This document shows positions 1-11,088 of a stretch of DNA of 64,000 bases, in pieces. The stretch comes from Casuarius casuarius (lineage: Eukaryota; Chordata; Aves; Casuariiformes; Casuariidae), in contig PTFA01000081.1 in assembly GCA_003342895.1 (NCBI GenBank), positions 2,125,625 through 2,189,624 on the forward strand, written 5' to 3'. The notes beneath the pieces are model-generated. The model saw nothing but the letters and a program-made list of their open reading frames with translations. It had not been told where the DNA came from and did no database searches. Position numbers and translations under genes: made by a program. The stretch's first letter is position 1. Each line of letters starts with the position of its first letter.

Positions 1-640
1 CACCGAGCCCGGCGCGCCGGTCGGGGTCGGGCTCCTCCACCGAGGTGCTACCTCCCGCCGAGGCTCCCATCCGGGAGGGCTGCGGGATGAGGAAGAGGAG
101 GGCGCCCAACCCGGCCAGCCTTCGCCCCAACGTGGAGAGCCTTCCAGCACCGAGCCCCCAGAAAAATAGGGCTGACGGCCTCTGCCGGCTGCACCCGCCA
201 CAGCTGCGGGCCCTCGGTGCGGGAACTCTTGCCACGAACCCCTCCGAGCTTGACGGCGGCCTCCAGGCGCGGTGGGAAAAGCAGGGAGCAGATAAAGAGC
301 CGCTTAGGAGGAGCGACGCTGCAGCTCGGAAGCAAACGATGTGCCAGGAAAGCTGGGGCACGTTCTGCTGCCGGAGGCGATCAGTCAAGCACCGTTAGGG
401 CTGCCAGCGGGCTAAAAGGCAGGGCAAATATTTAAGAGCCTAAAAACAAACGTGGGGCAGCCGAAGGCGGTGGGTTTCCCCGCCGTCCCGCCAGCAGGTC
501 CTCGGCAGAGCCCCGGCTCTGCCCGGGCGCTGCTTTGGGAGGACGTTTGGTCCGTGCCGGGGACGTTGCGGTGGTGCCGGGGGACAGCAGGTGACCCAGC
601 CGTGTTTGCACCGTGCAACACCGCGAAGTCTTGGTGCCAC
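1..640. other. CpG-rich block at the left edge
   Basis: High G+C with frequent CpG and no n calls. Overlapping short frames are compositional. Whether it continues leftward as a CpG island cannot be seen. Confidence 0.4.
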
Positions 641-1276
641 CGCATTCATTATCGCGTTATGATCACGGGCTGTTTTCATTTGTCTGGTTACATTAAAAGC
701 TCTTTGCCAACCCCAGTAAACACGNGGCATTAGGCAAATCACATCTTGTTACGCGCACCTTGACAGTCGCGTCTGGGTGGTAAAACCNCGCTGGCCGCAG
801 CCACGGCTGGTGCCGAAACGCAGCCGGCGCACGGCGAGGGCTCGGGCGGCNGGGCTCGACCGCGGCCACCGTGGAAGCGGGGCAAGAGCAGCGAGGGAGA
901 GAGTCCTCTGCTTATTTAGTTAAACNGGGCTCCTGATGGCCGTGCCAAATTCGTGCTTGTTCCAGTGGCAACGCGGGACCCGTGCCAGGTGACGGCATGT
1001 CGAGCCCTTTCCCGAAACGGTACCTTGATGAATAAGTGAAAAGGTCACGGATCCAGTCCCTAAAATCATCTAGCGATTCCTGGGACTGTTCAAAACCCTC
1101 CGTGCTCCCGGGCTGGGTTCGTTACTGGCATTCGACTTGAGTGGGAATTGGATAACTCACCTCCTTACAGGGGGGCCAGTTTTGCAACAGCGATTGCACA
1201 GCCAGGATGCATGCTCATTTGCATTTATTAGATGGTAAATTTGTTCTGTGCTGGAAACAAAACGCAATTCTTGGGG

Positions 1277-1317
1277 CATATATATATATATATATATATG
1301 TGGGAAATATATATAGC
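1277..1317. repeat. (TA)n microsatellite
   Basis: About eleven TA dinucleotides (1279-1300), then GTGGGAAA and a second short ATATATATA run. Confidence 0.95.
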
Positions 1318-1479
1318 TTTCCCACATACGTTGGATTTTTTTTTCTTTTTTTAGTGGAAGCAAGCAAGTAGAATTATGACAATCTGGATCACTGCATTTC
1401 GCTTCCAAACCTAGACACTCGGTTAACACACCAACTCGGTATGCCAGCAGATGCCGTCTAAGCCTTTAAATCGCACACT

Positions 1480-1760
1480 AATTGCACTAATTGAGCTAAC
1501 AGTCTCTGTTTCGTCTCCCTACCCTGAGTCAACCAGCGTCTTCTGGTACTGCTGTAGAGATCCAAGCTGTTGACTGTAGTGTTATTTTGTCAGCCATTAA
1601 ACGATTCATCAGAGTCATTAATTGATTTATTACTGCTGCCTGCAAGTATAGCTTTGCAAATAAAGAATGATGTAGGTCAGAATGCAATAGAAATTGGACA
1701 AAACAACACAGCTAGGAGCCGGATACTTAAATTATCTGTAGGAGTCCACTCATGCAGGCC
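1480..1760. promoter_or_regulatory. AT-rich candidate conserved non-coding element
   Basis: Complex AT-rich DNA with CACTAATTGCACTAATTGAG (about 1478-1497), CAGTCATTAATTGATTTATT-type content near 1612-1630 and GCTTTGCAAATAAAGAATG. ATTA-core density is high and there is no repeat character. Confidence 0.4.
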
Positions 1761-1889
1761 CACTGACATTAGGTTAAAGGGGAAAAAAAAGGGGAAAAAA
1801 AAAGCAGGAAAAAAGATGTGCCGTTTGGCTGCGTTGCCAGAAACCCTGCTAACTGGAACAGCGTATCAGCAGGGAAAGCTGCGGTACTA

Positions 1890-2280
1890 AACAGCAGCCT
1901 CCCCGCGCGCGAGGCAGCCGCTCGAGCCATTGCCACTGCCAAAAACTAGTGATGGTGCCCACCCGCGATGCCGCCCCCCGAAACGGGCAGCCGAGCCGGA
2001 GCTGGAGCCCATCCACTGNGCTCGGCGCCCGGCATCTCCCCGCGCCGGCGGGCGGCCGCGGCACACGGTTTTAAATCTCGCTTTTTCAGTAAAAGGGCTA
2101 TTAAACCCAGGAAGCCAGGAAAAGCTCTGCACCTCCGCTTACGCGACGGCCCTCCGCGCTGGAAGCCGGCCAAAGGGAGCGCGTCCGGCCGGGACCGACC
2201 CTGGCGGGAGGGGAGCCTCTCCGTGGGAGCGCCGCGCTCTCCCGGGAGCCGAAAAGCGGCAGGGAGCTGGGCCACAGCTC
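1890..2280. promoter_or_regulatory. Intronic CpG-rich block
   Basis: CpG-dense DNA between AT-rich sequence and the T-rich tract. Frames on both strands overlap and are compositional. Confidence 0.35.
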
Positions 2281-2290
2281 GGCGGCGGCA

Positions 2291-2315
2291 TTTTTTTTGT
2301 TTTTTTTCTTTTTTT
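2291..2315 (+). repeat. T-rich tract
   Basis: A low-complexity T run interrupted by one G and one C. Confidence 0.85.
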
Positions 2316-2460
2316 GGACATCGTTAATGATGTGGCTCCTCCTCCTGTTGCNGGACAGACCCAAAACTCTCTCCGCAGCATCGTGTCGAGCTCCTTTTAA
2401 CGCTCCNAAAGCGAGGAGGTCTCCCCTGATGTAGCACGGGTACCGGCCCCAGTTCTGTGG

Positions 2461-4640
2461 ATCACCCTTTTTCTTTTTTCTTTTCTTCTTCTTTTTTTTA
2501 ACCACAGGTGGAGTTGAAATCTTGGCTAGATATGAAAATTTGATAAGCAAAACGAAAAAGGTGGCTCTGGGGACTCCCTCCCTGCCGACGGCCGGCGGTG
2601 ATTTCCTGCCACCCTCCCTCCGCCCCTCCCAAATAACGGCAAACTCAACCCGAGACCTGTGCTGTATCTTTCCATGAGTCACCAGCAAGACTTAGCGGGG
2701 TTTCGCGGGCCGAATCCTGCCCCGCTGCANGTGATTGCCCTCCGCCCCGCGTCCCCCCCCCGAAAGCCGCCATCCGCATCCTCCCGCGCCGTCCCGAGGA
2801 GGAGCAGTGCGGGGAGCAGCGCAGCTACGTTGCGGCACCAGCGGGTACGCCGATGCACGCAGGTAGCGGTTGTTGAAAAACTGGCTTTTTTGGCTGTTTT
2901 TTTGTGGCTTTGCTGCAGCTTCACCCCCAGGCAGGATGGGTGAGCAGCCAAAGCCACCCCGCTGCAGAGCACCAGGGCTCGGCCACCTCGGGGATGGACA
3001 CTGGCTCCGCCGAGCCGCGTGGCTCCCTTCTAGCCCCGCTCACTGCTTGTCTTGAAATCTCCGGTTGAGCGGTTCAACCTCGGCGTGCCTCCGCCGAAGG
3101 GCCTATTGTGGTTTCTGACAAGCCCCGAGATAAGCCTTGCAGCGTTTAGGTAGCTTAAGATAGCCCCCGAAAGTCCCAGCCCGGCCCACATCAGTGTCGT
3201 GTCACTCCGGTAATTGGTTATTTCACAGAGAAAATAAATACCTGCCAAAAAGAAACCGTCCCTGAGAAGGNGCTCAGCAGCCAAAGTTGGAAAGCTGGTG
3301 AGCTACGACACCCCCGACGCAGTTTCAGCACGAGAAACCACCGCTCACCCTCTGGATAACACGCTGATTCTTCACTTCCATCACCTCCAGCTCTCGCCTG
3401 GACAAATTCAGGGCCGTCCCNCACAGCCAGCTTACCCAGACCAGCGCGAAGGTGGCCTGAGAGCTGCAGACCCAAGAGCTCCCTGTATTTTCTGGAGGAT
3501 GCATCTCCCTCGAGCAAGAGCAACCATGTCCTCACCACCTGCTCTTGATCCCCGCACGGATCTGCAAGGCTCCCGCCAGGCCAGGCCGCCTTGCCGGTAC
3601 CCGAGCACTCCCCTCTCCCAGCAGGAGATGGGTCCAACAGGTCCCAGTTCATATCAGCAATATTTATTCTACGTCACANTTGAGCCGATTCCTCTGCTGC
3701 ACATTCGGGGTGCTGCAGTTCTGGGTTGTGCACTCAGCCAACTTGCTTTGGCGAGCGCAGAGCTCACCCNGACATCCAGGGGCTGTTTTTCATGGAAAAC
3801 ACACACATATATTTTTTAAAACCTCAAAACACTGGTGATGAGATGCTGACAGCCAGCAGAGGAGTACGAAACCCCCAGAGCCCTGGACACCCCGCCACAG
3901 ATGAGTCCCACCACCCCGGGAGGCTCTCGGGAGCAGGGTCCTCGCCTCTCCGGCCCTGTTCTGCAGAAACGGGACCCGAGCTGCCTTGGGCCGGCNAATC
4001 CCAGCGACGGCATCCCTTCCCCTCCTTCCCTCCCCGACCCGGTGTCCCCGCGTCCCACGGACCGTGACGGGAGTTTAATGAAGTTAACGCGTTTCACCGC
4101 GGAAGCCAGCCTGGCCATTAGAGCCGGGCTGCCGGACCCCTCTCCCGGCTGCTCCCGCTTCCCTGGGGATCCCCACCGCCAGCCTTTCCCNGGCACGCTC
4201 TGCGAAACGGGCAGAGCCAGGCTTGCCTGCCTGACCCATGCCGCAGACACTGAGTTGTCGCTTGCCCTAAAATTTGTGCCCTGCAAAGCTTTTACGTGCG
4301 GGCTGGAAGAGCAGAGTGGAGGACTTTGGATGCGTCTCCCCCCGTGCAGCCCCAGAGGATCGAGGGGCAGCGCTGGAGGACGGCCACTGCCTCAGCTGCC
4401 ACCACCCAAAACTTACTGTAAGCAAGAAATCAGCATTTGACGAGTTTGTGGTCACTTTACGGCCATAATCTTGATGTGCCTTTTTTAAAGCCTGGCCCTG
4501 GACCACCGGCGCAAGCTCCCATCTCCAGCACAAGTGCTCCGAGGTGCTCAGGACACATGGGTCACCACCTACGTTCCCTTGTTTTCTTTNCCTACCGCAC
4601 AGGCTTCGGAGCACGCGGAAGAAATCAGCGCACGGGTCAG
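2461..4640. other. Intron segment, no gene seen
   Basis: A pyrimidine tract opens the segment, a CpG-rich patch lies at about 2700-2870, and the rest is mixed DNA with about ten n calls. Chance frames only. Confidence 0.5.
2465..2507 (+). repeat. 35-nt pyrimidine tract followed by CAG
   Basis: An uninterrupted C/T run (2465-2499) is followed after AACCA by CAG at 2505-2507, a textbook 3' splice-site shape on the plus strand, antisense to SSBP3. Confidence 0.85.
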
Positions 4641-4870
4641 GACTTAAGCAGCCTGCATAAACAGGTAATACCGAATTTAATTGGACTCCAGTTAAGCCTT
4701 TTCATCTCATTAAAGCTGCCTTCATCTTATACAGCGAGGTTTTAAATTTAATAATAGAACACTCCCACACCTCACGGTAATCTGATTAATGCCGGAGGAT
4801 GACAGTATGTTGACCATTTCGTACAGATCTAAACATCAGATGATTTTCTGCATTAGTCCCATCTTTGGGT
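4640..4870. promoter_or_regulatory. AT-rich candidate conserved non-coding element
   Basis: Complex AT-rich DNA with GAATTTAATTGGACTCCAGTTAAG-type content, CTCATTAAAGC and TCTGATTAATGCC cores, between GC-richer blocks. Confidence 0.3.
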
Positions 4871-7690
4871 TGGTGGTAGCATCTGTGTTGCATCAATGCA
4901 AAAAAAAAGAAAAATTAAGCCCACCGCACAGGACAGCGTCCTCTTGCCGGCCCGAAGCCGCCGTGACCCGTTGCATTAAGCGCTGCAGTGCGTTGGCAGC
5001 AGCTCTGCCCCAGGTCCGCGCGCGCGGGGCAGGACCACCGNTCCCGGCCAGTGCAGATCACCCAGGATCTCGCAGCCCACCCCATGCTTGAAAAATCACG
5101 CTGTTTGAAAGCCTTCTCTGCCGCTTTCACATCCGCATCGTGCCGACACCTTCAGAAGTCCCTCCGGGGAGGAGGTGTGAGGAGCAACAGGAGAAAGCAA
5201 GAAGAGCCCTTTGCAAACGAAGTACCAGCCTCCCTGGAAAGAGTCTCCACACAAACCAGCAAGGCTGTTTTACTGCTTCCTATACAGCGCTAATACCTCG
5301 TAACTGCAGAGATTCATAACAGGCTGCTGCCTCCTTGGAAGGACGCTTAAAAATTAAGCTGCAAATGACAGTAAAAACAATGGTTACACAATTTACTCAC
5401 AACTTTCTATTTCCACATCAATAAACCTCCAAGCTGAGGCCAGCTTCACCTTCAGAAGAAAACCTCTCNGTTACAGAGGGCTCTTCCAACGCAGGGCTTT
5501 TTGCGTGGGCACCGGCACGCGCCTTCTGTCACACAACTGCAGCTGATTTCCCGCAAGTTTTAAATACGGCTGGTTTGACTCTAGCCCTACCAGCCTACGC
5601 GGACTGCAGATACGTTCTCAAATTAAGGGAACGTGCGAGAGATGAGCAACTTCAATGGTGCACGCGGGTCACTACTGCCCTGGCTAAGCCCTGACAAACC
5701 TCCCTTTCTATCTGGCATCGCATTGATTCAAACGGGGTCAAGACCAAGTCTTCAACTCTATAAAGAGCAGAGATGGGATAAAAAATGGTGGAAAGACTTC
5801 CTCCCAGCACAGGCTTGCTGCCTTAACTCCAAACCACCACAAGCACTTGCTAAGAGCAGGGCACTCGTGTTCCCCTCCGAGCCCGTCATGCCGACGCCGC
5901 CGGCCCCGGGATGCTCTGCAGACAACCTCCGCACAGGACTGGGGGCTGGCGTCTTCTCCACCCCAAGCCACTGGGCTTGAGGTTCCAGGAGATAAATTGG
6001 TTTTCTTTATTTTAGGATGATAGAAGGTAAAAAAAATAGCCTGGGATAAAGCTTTGTGCATTGGTAGAAGAAGAAAAAACAGATTCGGAAGAGATTGTTG
6101 CAGTACGATCATACGCTCTGCCCAAATGCCATTAACATCACTCCTTTGGGACACTGAATTTTGCTGTAAGGGATGCTTTTTGGTGAATACAAGTTTAACT
6201 TAATTATACTTGTAATATATACAAGACTTGTGTGATTGCTTAAAACGCACTGTCTGAGAGCCACGCAGCAAGGAAACCCCCTTTTGGGAAACAAAAGCAG
6301 CAGCTTATGGCTCAGCCAGGACCGAGCACACCGGGCGGCATCCCCCCCACCCCCTTAAAAAACAACAAAAAAAGGGAAACAAAACCCAGCGCCATTATTT
6401 CCACATTTGAAGCCCGAGCTTTAAAAAAAAGGCAAAACAGTTCAATGGTGTTTCAAGCTAATACCGAGCTTTTTCCCCTTGTAAAGGATAATCTGAGACA
6501 GCAGCTCCACCAGAGCAGCTTCAGCCACAAAACAATAGGATTTTAATCTCTTAAGTAGGCGGCCCCCTTATCCCCGGGAAGGAAACCCCTCCAGTCATTT
6601 ACAAGTTTGTAAATAAGGATCTCGGTAGCATCTCCCGGACATCTGCTCCNCAATCCTGACAGTGTTACTGCTAACATTTACAAACATCCTTACGCAAACA
6701 CACATCACTCTCTGCTGATCTTGCTTTATCTAAATATATCCCAAGGAAATAACTTGGCAGTGCTGCAAAATTTCACAGCAACCAAATTAAAGGGGGGAAA
6801 AAGAAAAAAAAGGTGCGTGTGTGTGAGGGGGCAGGATAAAAATGAAAGGTGTAAGACAGACTAAACAAGAGGCGGCTTGCTCTTGCATGCAAGCGTGTGT
6901 ACCCAAGGGTTACGCAGGAAAACTTCTTGGAATAAGTAAGGCTTACGAGTAATTACTGACAACTGAGCGTTTGAAAAACTAGTACTGCCTCTAACTCCGA
7001 GCGCTGTTTAGCCATGAGAGCTATCCGACAGGGAATCGGATGCTGGATGGGGAATCACGTACACACCCGCGCGCCCCGGCCCCGCCGGCTGCTCGACCTG
7101 CAAACCCAGCACAAGGGTTAAGCTGCTTGGGTCTCCTGCAACTCTGGATTCGGTACGTGCCAGAAAGGTGGAGAAAGAAGGTATTTTCAATGTCCTTATT
7201 GAAAAGCTTCACAGCAACTCCTTGTTTTAATCCCCGCGCGCAGGCTCTTCCTCCGAAACTCTGGGAATAAACATCTGTGCTCCCCACGGCAGCCCGGGGC
7301 TAACGCAGAGCGCCGGCACAACGGAGCACTTACAAACGCGCTCGCGACTGGGAGCTGCCCCGTCTCACGGACCCAGCAGGCCTCTCGCCCCGCGCTGCGA
7401 GCGGCAAAGCTATGCACGGAGGCCGTGGCTTCGGCGGGAGCATCCCAAGGCTGCTCTGGCCCGGCTGCAGGACCGAGGTGCAGCTGGAGAGCCCTTCTCC
7501 TAAAAACCCTCCGCGTTTTGGCAATCTTCTTCCCAAGCCATTTGTCGCGGGCAGAAGGGGAGCGTGCAGCTCCCNACCCAGGCCGGACTGACGGACGGCT
7601 GCCCAGCCATGGAGCGGGATGCGCTAAAAGTTGTCAGCGATCCGTCTTTCAGGCCAAGCTAGGGACATTCGCCTGAAGCCGCTTTGATGC
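4870..7690. other. Intron segment, no gene seen
   Basis: Mixed sequence with AT-rich complex stretches at about 5290-5420 and 6690-6800 and a short GT-rich run near 6813. Only small chance frames. Confidence 0.5.
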
Positions 7691-7691
7691 A

Positions 7692-7774
7692 CCTCCGTTT
7701 TGCAGCGTGCACAGCATCTTTTTAAAGACAAAACCTCCGTTTTGCAGGGTGCACAGCGTCTTTTAAAGACAAAA
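7692..7774. repeat. Tandem duplication of about 42 bp
   Basis: Unit 1 (7692-7733) and unit 2 (7734-7774) both start CCTCCGTTTTGCAG and end TTTTAAAGACAAAA. They differ by two substitutions and a one-base T length change, so the duplication is recent. Confidence 0.95.
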
Positions 7775-8029
7775 CCATTCCTTGAGGCTCTGCGAAGAGG
7801 CAGCTGAAGAGATCAAGAAAATTAAGTTCCTCCCTCCCTTCNGTCCCCCCAAATTCGCTCCTCGGGAATGTGAAGGGCACCAGGGGTGGTGCAATGGGAG
7901 GACAGCCCAGCAGCCGCTGGCCAGCCGCGCACGGGGACGCTGCTGCTCCCCTCAGCCGGCGCCTTAAGAGCTACCGGCATCTTTGCAAAGTCCCAACACC
8001 TCAGCACAAAATCAACTTCCAATCTAAAC

Positions 8030-8290
8030 ATTAAAAAAAGTTTATGAACTCTCCAGCACTGCCAAAACAGCTCAAATGGATTTCACACAATTAGCAGCCT
8101 GGAAAATGATGTAAATACACAGGTATTAATTACTATAAATTCTCCTCTAATAATCCCAGCAGCAGACATGCCAGGCTCTTTTCCAGCAATCAATACTATC
8201 CATTTAAGGGTCCACCTGCCAAAAAAGTTATATAAAATAATTATATAAAATTTTCATTAGATAATGCAATTGCTTAGAACTATTAATCTG
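8030..8290. promoter_or_regulatory. AT-rich candidate conserved non-coding element
   Basis: Complex AT-rich DNA with GGTATTAATTACTATAAATT (about 8121-8140), CTAATAATCCCAG (an OTX/BCD-type TAATCC core) and TTATATAAAATAATTATAT. The homeodomain-core density is high and no coding frame exists. Confidence 0.4.
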
Positions 8291-8639
8291 CCGCTCATCC
8301 ATCCCCCCGNGACGCCCAGCTTCACCGGCTCCTCCGTCGCGCGACAGTCAGGGCAGCCCCACTTCTCCTTGCCCACCCCANGCGGGCGGACGGCTTCCAC
8401 GCTGCTGAAAGGAGGAAACAACTTGTTTTCCTTCCCTTACACTTAGCGGTTCCCTCTGGATTTGTTTCTTATGTACCCACGCAAGCCGTACAGAGAGCTC
8501 ACGGATCTAGTGCAGATTTTTTTTAAATAAAAGGAAAAAAAAACCACTGAACAAAGCCACCGGGAGAGGTAATTTGCCAGAGTTTTCTGCAAAGTTGCGC
8601 GAGTTAAAGCAGATGGGTGCTCGCTCCCTGCAAGGCTTC

Positions 8640-9370
8640 TCGCTTCGNGTGCCGCCGCCGCGGCGGTGTGATTACGAGGGGTCACTCAGCCACATGCTCG
8701 CCGGCACGCTTCCCTTCTGGACACGCACATGGACTCGCGCTTCGTCTCCTTTCATGCTCGCTTGAAAGCTGCAGAGAAGCGAGGCGCTCTCCAAAGCAAG
8801 TTCTCTTATTTACCTACCTTGGAAAAGCCCAAATTAAGGAAAAATACCGTCTCTCCAAAAAGCAGGAACCTGGCCGGGGAGCTGCGGCGGGGCGGGGAAG
8901 TGCTATGCCCCCGCGGCGGTGCCGGCNGAGCCCCGGGAGGACCACGCTGATGGCCCCTGGCCGCCTGGNTCTGCTCGGTCCCCGGTGCCGCTCTTCACCT
9001 TCTTCTCCAGCGGCCCCCGCGGCACCGGGCAGGTAACCGGGCCATGCAACGGGCACCGGAGCCCTGAAAGGCGGTGGGAGGAGACGATACGCACCGGGAA
9101 GGGGGCTGCTACGTGCCCCCAGCCATTTGCAGAGCTACGGATGGAGCAACAGCGGAAAAGGAACGAGCAGAAGCCGCCTCGAGGCGTAACGGGGGGCAGT
9201 CGAGGCTGGGGACCCCCACGTGAGGGTGCGACGGAGATGCCAGGGCGCGCGGACCGTGGCGGTGGGCTGAAAAAGCTGCACGAGCCCAAGCACACCAGCC
9301 ACGCGGGCAGGTCACCAGCCCCTCGCCAAACTCNACCAGCCGTCCAAGCCAGGGGCATGAAACGGCTCCT
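8640..9370. promoter_or_regulatory. Intronic CpG-rich block
   Basis: About 0.7 kb of CpG-dense DNA with five n calls, immediately right of AT-rich sequence. Overlapping 140-150-codon frames on both strands are compositional. It may be an internal CpG island. Confidence 0.4.
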
Positions 9371-9509
9371 CTGCTAAAGATGGTTTTTTTTCCCCCAAAC
9401 CCTCCATGTTAGGGTATGTGAAAGCAGACAAATCACACGGTCACAATTTTTGGAACCATTTGGGGCAAAGAATGAGACCTGGGGGCAGGTTACTTCAAAG
9501 ACACGGTTT

Positions 9510-9600
9510 TGACNGTAAGCCCTTCGAGACAGGGACCGTATCTTGTTTGGTAGATGCCACGCAGCTCTGATGCTATGTAAACATTAATAAACTGAAAGCG
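9510..9600 (+). mobile_element. Ancient LINE/SINE 3'-tail remnant
   Basis: GTAAGCCCTTCGAGACAGGG, then ACCGTATCTTG, and an ending ATGCTATGTAAACATTAATAAA follow the pattern of the widespread old vertebrate repeat tail (gtaagctccttgagggcagg, gacc..tgtctt, then a terminal caataaat-type stretch). It probably derives from an L2/L3/CR1-like or MIR-like element. One n falls in it at 9514. Confidence 0.55.
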
Positions 9601-10200
9601 TGCAATACAGCTTTAATTCTGTTTTTTCTTTTAAATCAGGAAGCTGTTGGCTTTGGCAGATAGACTTCTGTTTCGCAGTGCCTATACAAATCAGTGCTTC
9701 TGCTTTTTCTGCCTCGTTATAGTTTGAAATTGCCAAGTAAATTTTGGAAGGGGTTATANGAAAAGCTAGATTTAAATTGGTAATCTAATTTAAAAGGAAA
9801 AAAAAAAATCCATGGCTTTCTAAAAACACCACACCATTGCACTACATGCATTTAAAAACATAGTTTTCCCTCGTTCAAAGGATTTACTAACGNCTAACGA
9901 GGACACTGCCAAGCAGGCGGGCCAGGCAGCGCAGCACGCAGCGCCTCGAAGGCGTCCCAAACGCGGGCGGGATCNCACGTCGAGAACGGGCACACGTAAG
10001 AAATGCTTTCTTATTTTTTGCAATTTTGCATTTCAACTAGCTGCCCTCATCGGTAAAGTTACAGTCGCTGTTTGCAACAATACGTTAAGCAAATTCGAGT
10101 GATTGTATAAAATAAGCCATTGCTTCACGCTGGGAACTGCAAGCAGAGGCGTCTGGTGACCAACTTTACCGAAGCTCAAGGACCCTGGGCGAAAGCCCCG
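9600..10200. other. AT-rich intron segment, no gene seen
   Basis: AT-rich DNA with GATTTAAATTGGTAATCTAA near 9770 and several A/T runs. It may include conserved non-coding sequence, but no strong motif cluster stands out. Confidence 0.4.
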
Positions 10201-10849
10201 GGCGCCACGCGGTTACGCCAAGGAGCCCGCTCTCCTCGCGCNCTTCCGAGCATTTGAATGCCAAAATATCACATTTGCTTAAGCCTATTTTCCCGCGAGC
10301 AGCTGTCCGTTATTATTCCGCCCCGCCAAAGGCGACGGCGAGCGAGTGGGTGCGGAGCAGGTGAACGCCATCTGCCCGGCCCCGACAAGATGCCCCTTTC
10401 ACTGAGACAAAAAGCCGGCGGCTCGGTGGCCGCCGTCCTCGGGCGGCGATACGCAGACCTTTTCAGCGCTGCCGTAACCTCTCACAGGCGCTCGAATGGG
10501 CTTTGTGTACCTACACAAGCGGCGGCGCTTCTCCTCCCGCGCCGCCACCCTCGCGCCGGGCTGCGGGGCGGCCNCTCAGAAAGGCCCGTAATTGACTTGC
10601 CTACTGATCTGTGAAGAGTAAATTTTTCACAAAAGGGCCCTTAAATAAAAAAAAAAGGGGGAAAGGAAAAAAAAAAATCAAATCCCTCCCCTCTTACAAC
10701 AAAGCGGCAGGTTAACAAAAAATTACCATTTTCAGCAAGCGGCTTTGTACCGCGCTCTATGCAACGTTACTGATAAGTATTAAATACGCCAACAGAGGGA
10801 AAGAAATGCCTTAAATCGAGGCAGAGATGGCATCTGACCTAAAAAAAAC

Positions 10850-10870
10850 CCAACCAAACCAAACCAAACC
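10850..10870. repeat. (CCAAA)4 microsatellite
   Basis: Four tandem CCAAA-type pentamers follow an A8 run. Confidence 0.85.
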
Positions 10871-11068
10871 AGGCTTTGACCTGCCTAAAAGCCAACGCGG
10901 TGGCAATTCACCACGCTGCTGCTCCAGCGGGGTTGGGCACTGCCCCGCTGACCGCGGCTCCCGAGCAAAGCCCCTGCCCTCGGCGGCGCCCGTGCAAAGT
11001 CCAGCGCCGCGCGCAAGCTGCCGGCGAAGCCGGAGGGAACAAAGCGGCCGGACTTTGCCCGGGAGGCG

Positions 11069-11088
11069 CGGGCGGGCGGGCGGGCGGG
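11069..11088. repeat. (GGGC)n microsatellite
   Basis: About five tandem GGGC units lie in a CpG-rich patch. Confidence 0.85.
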
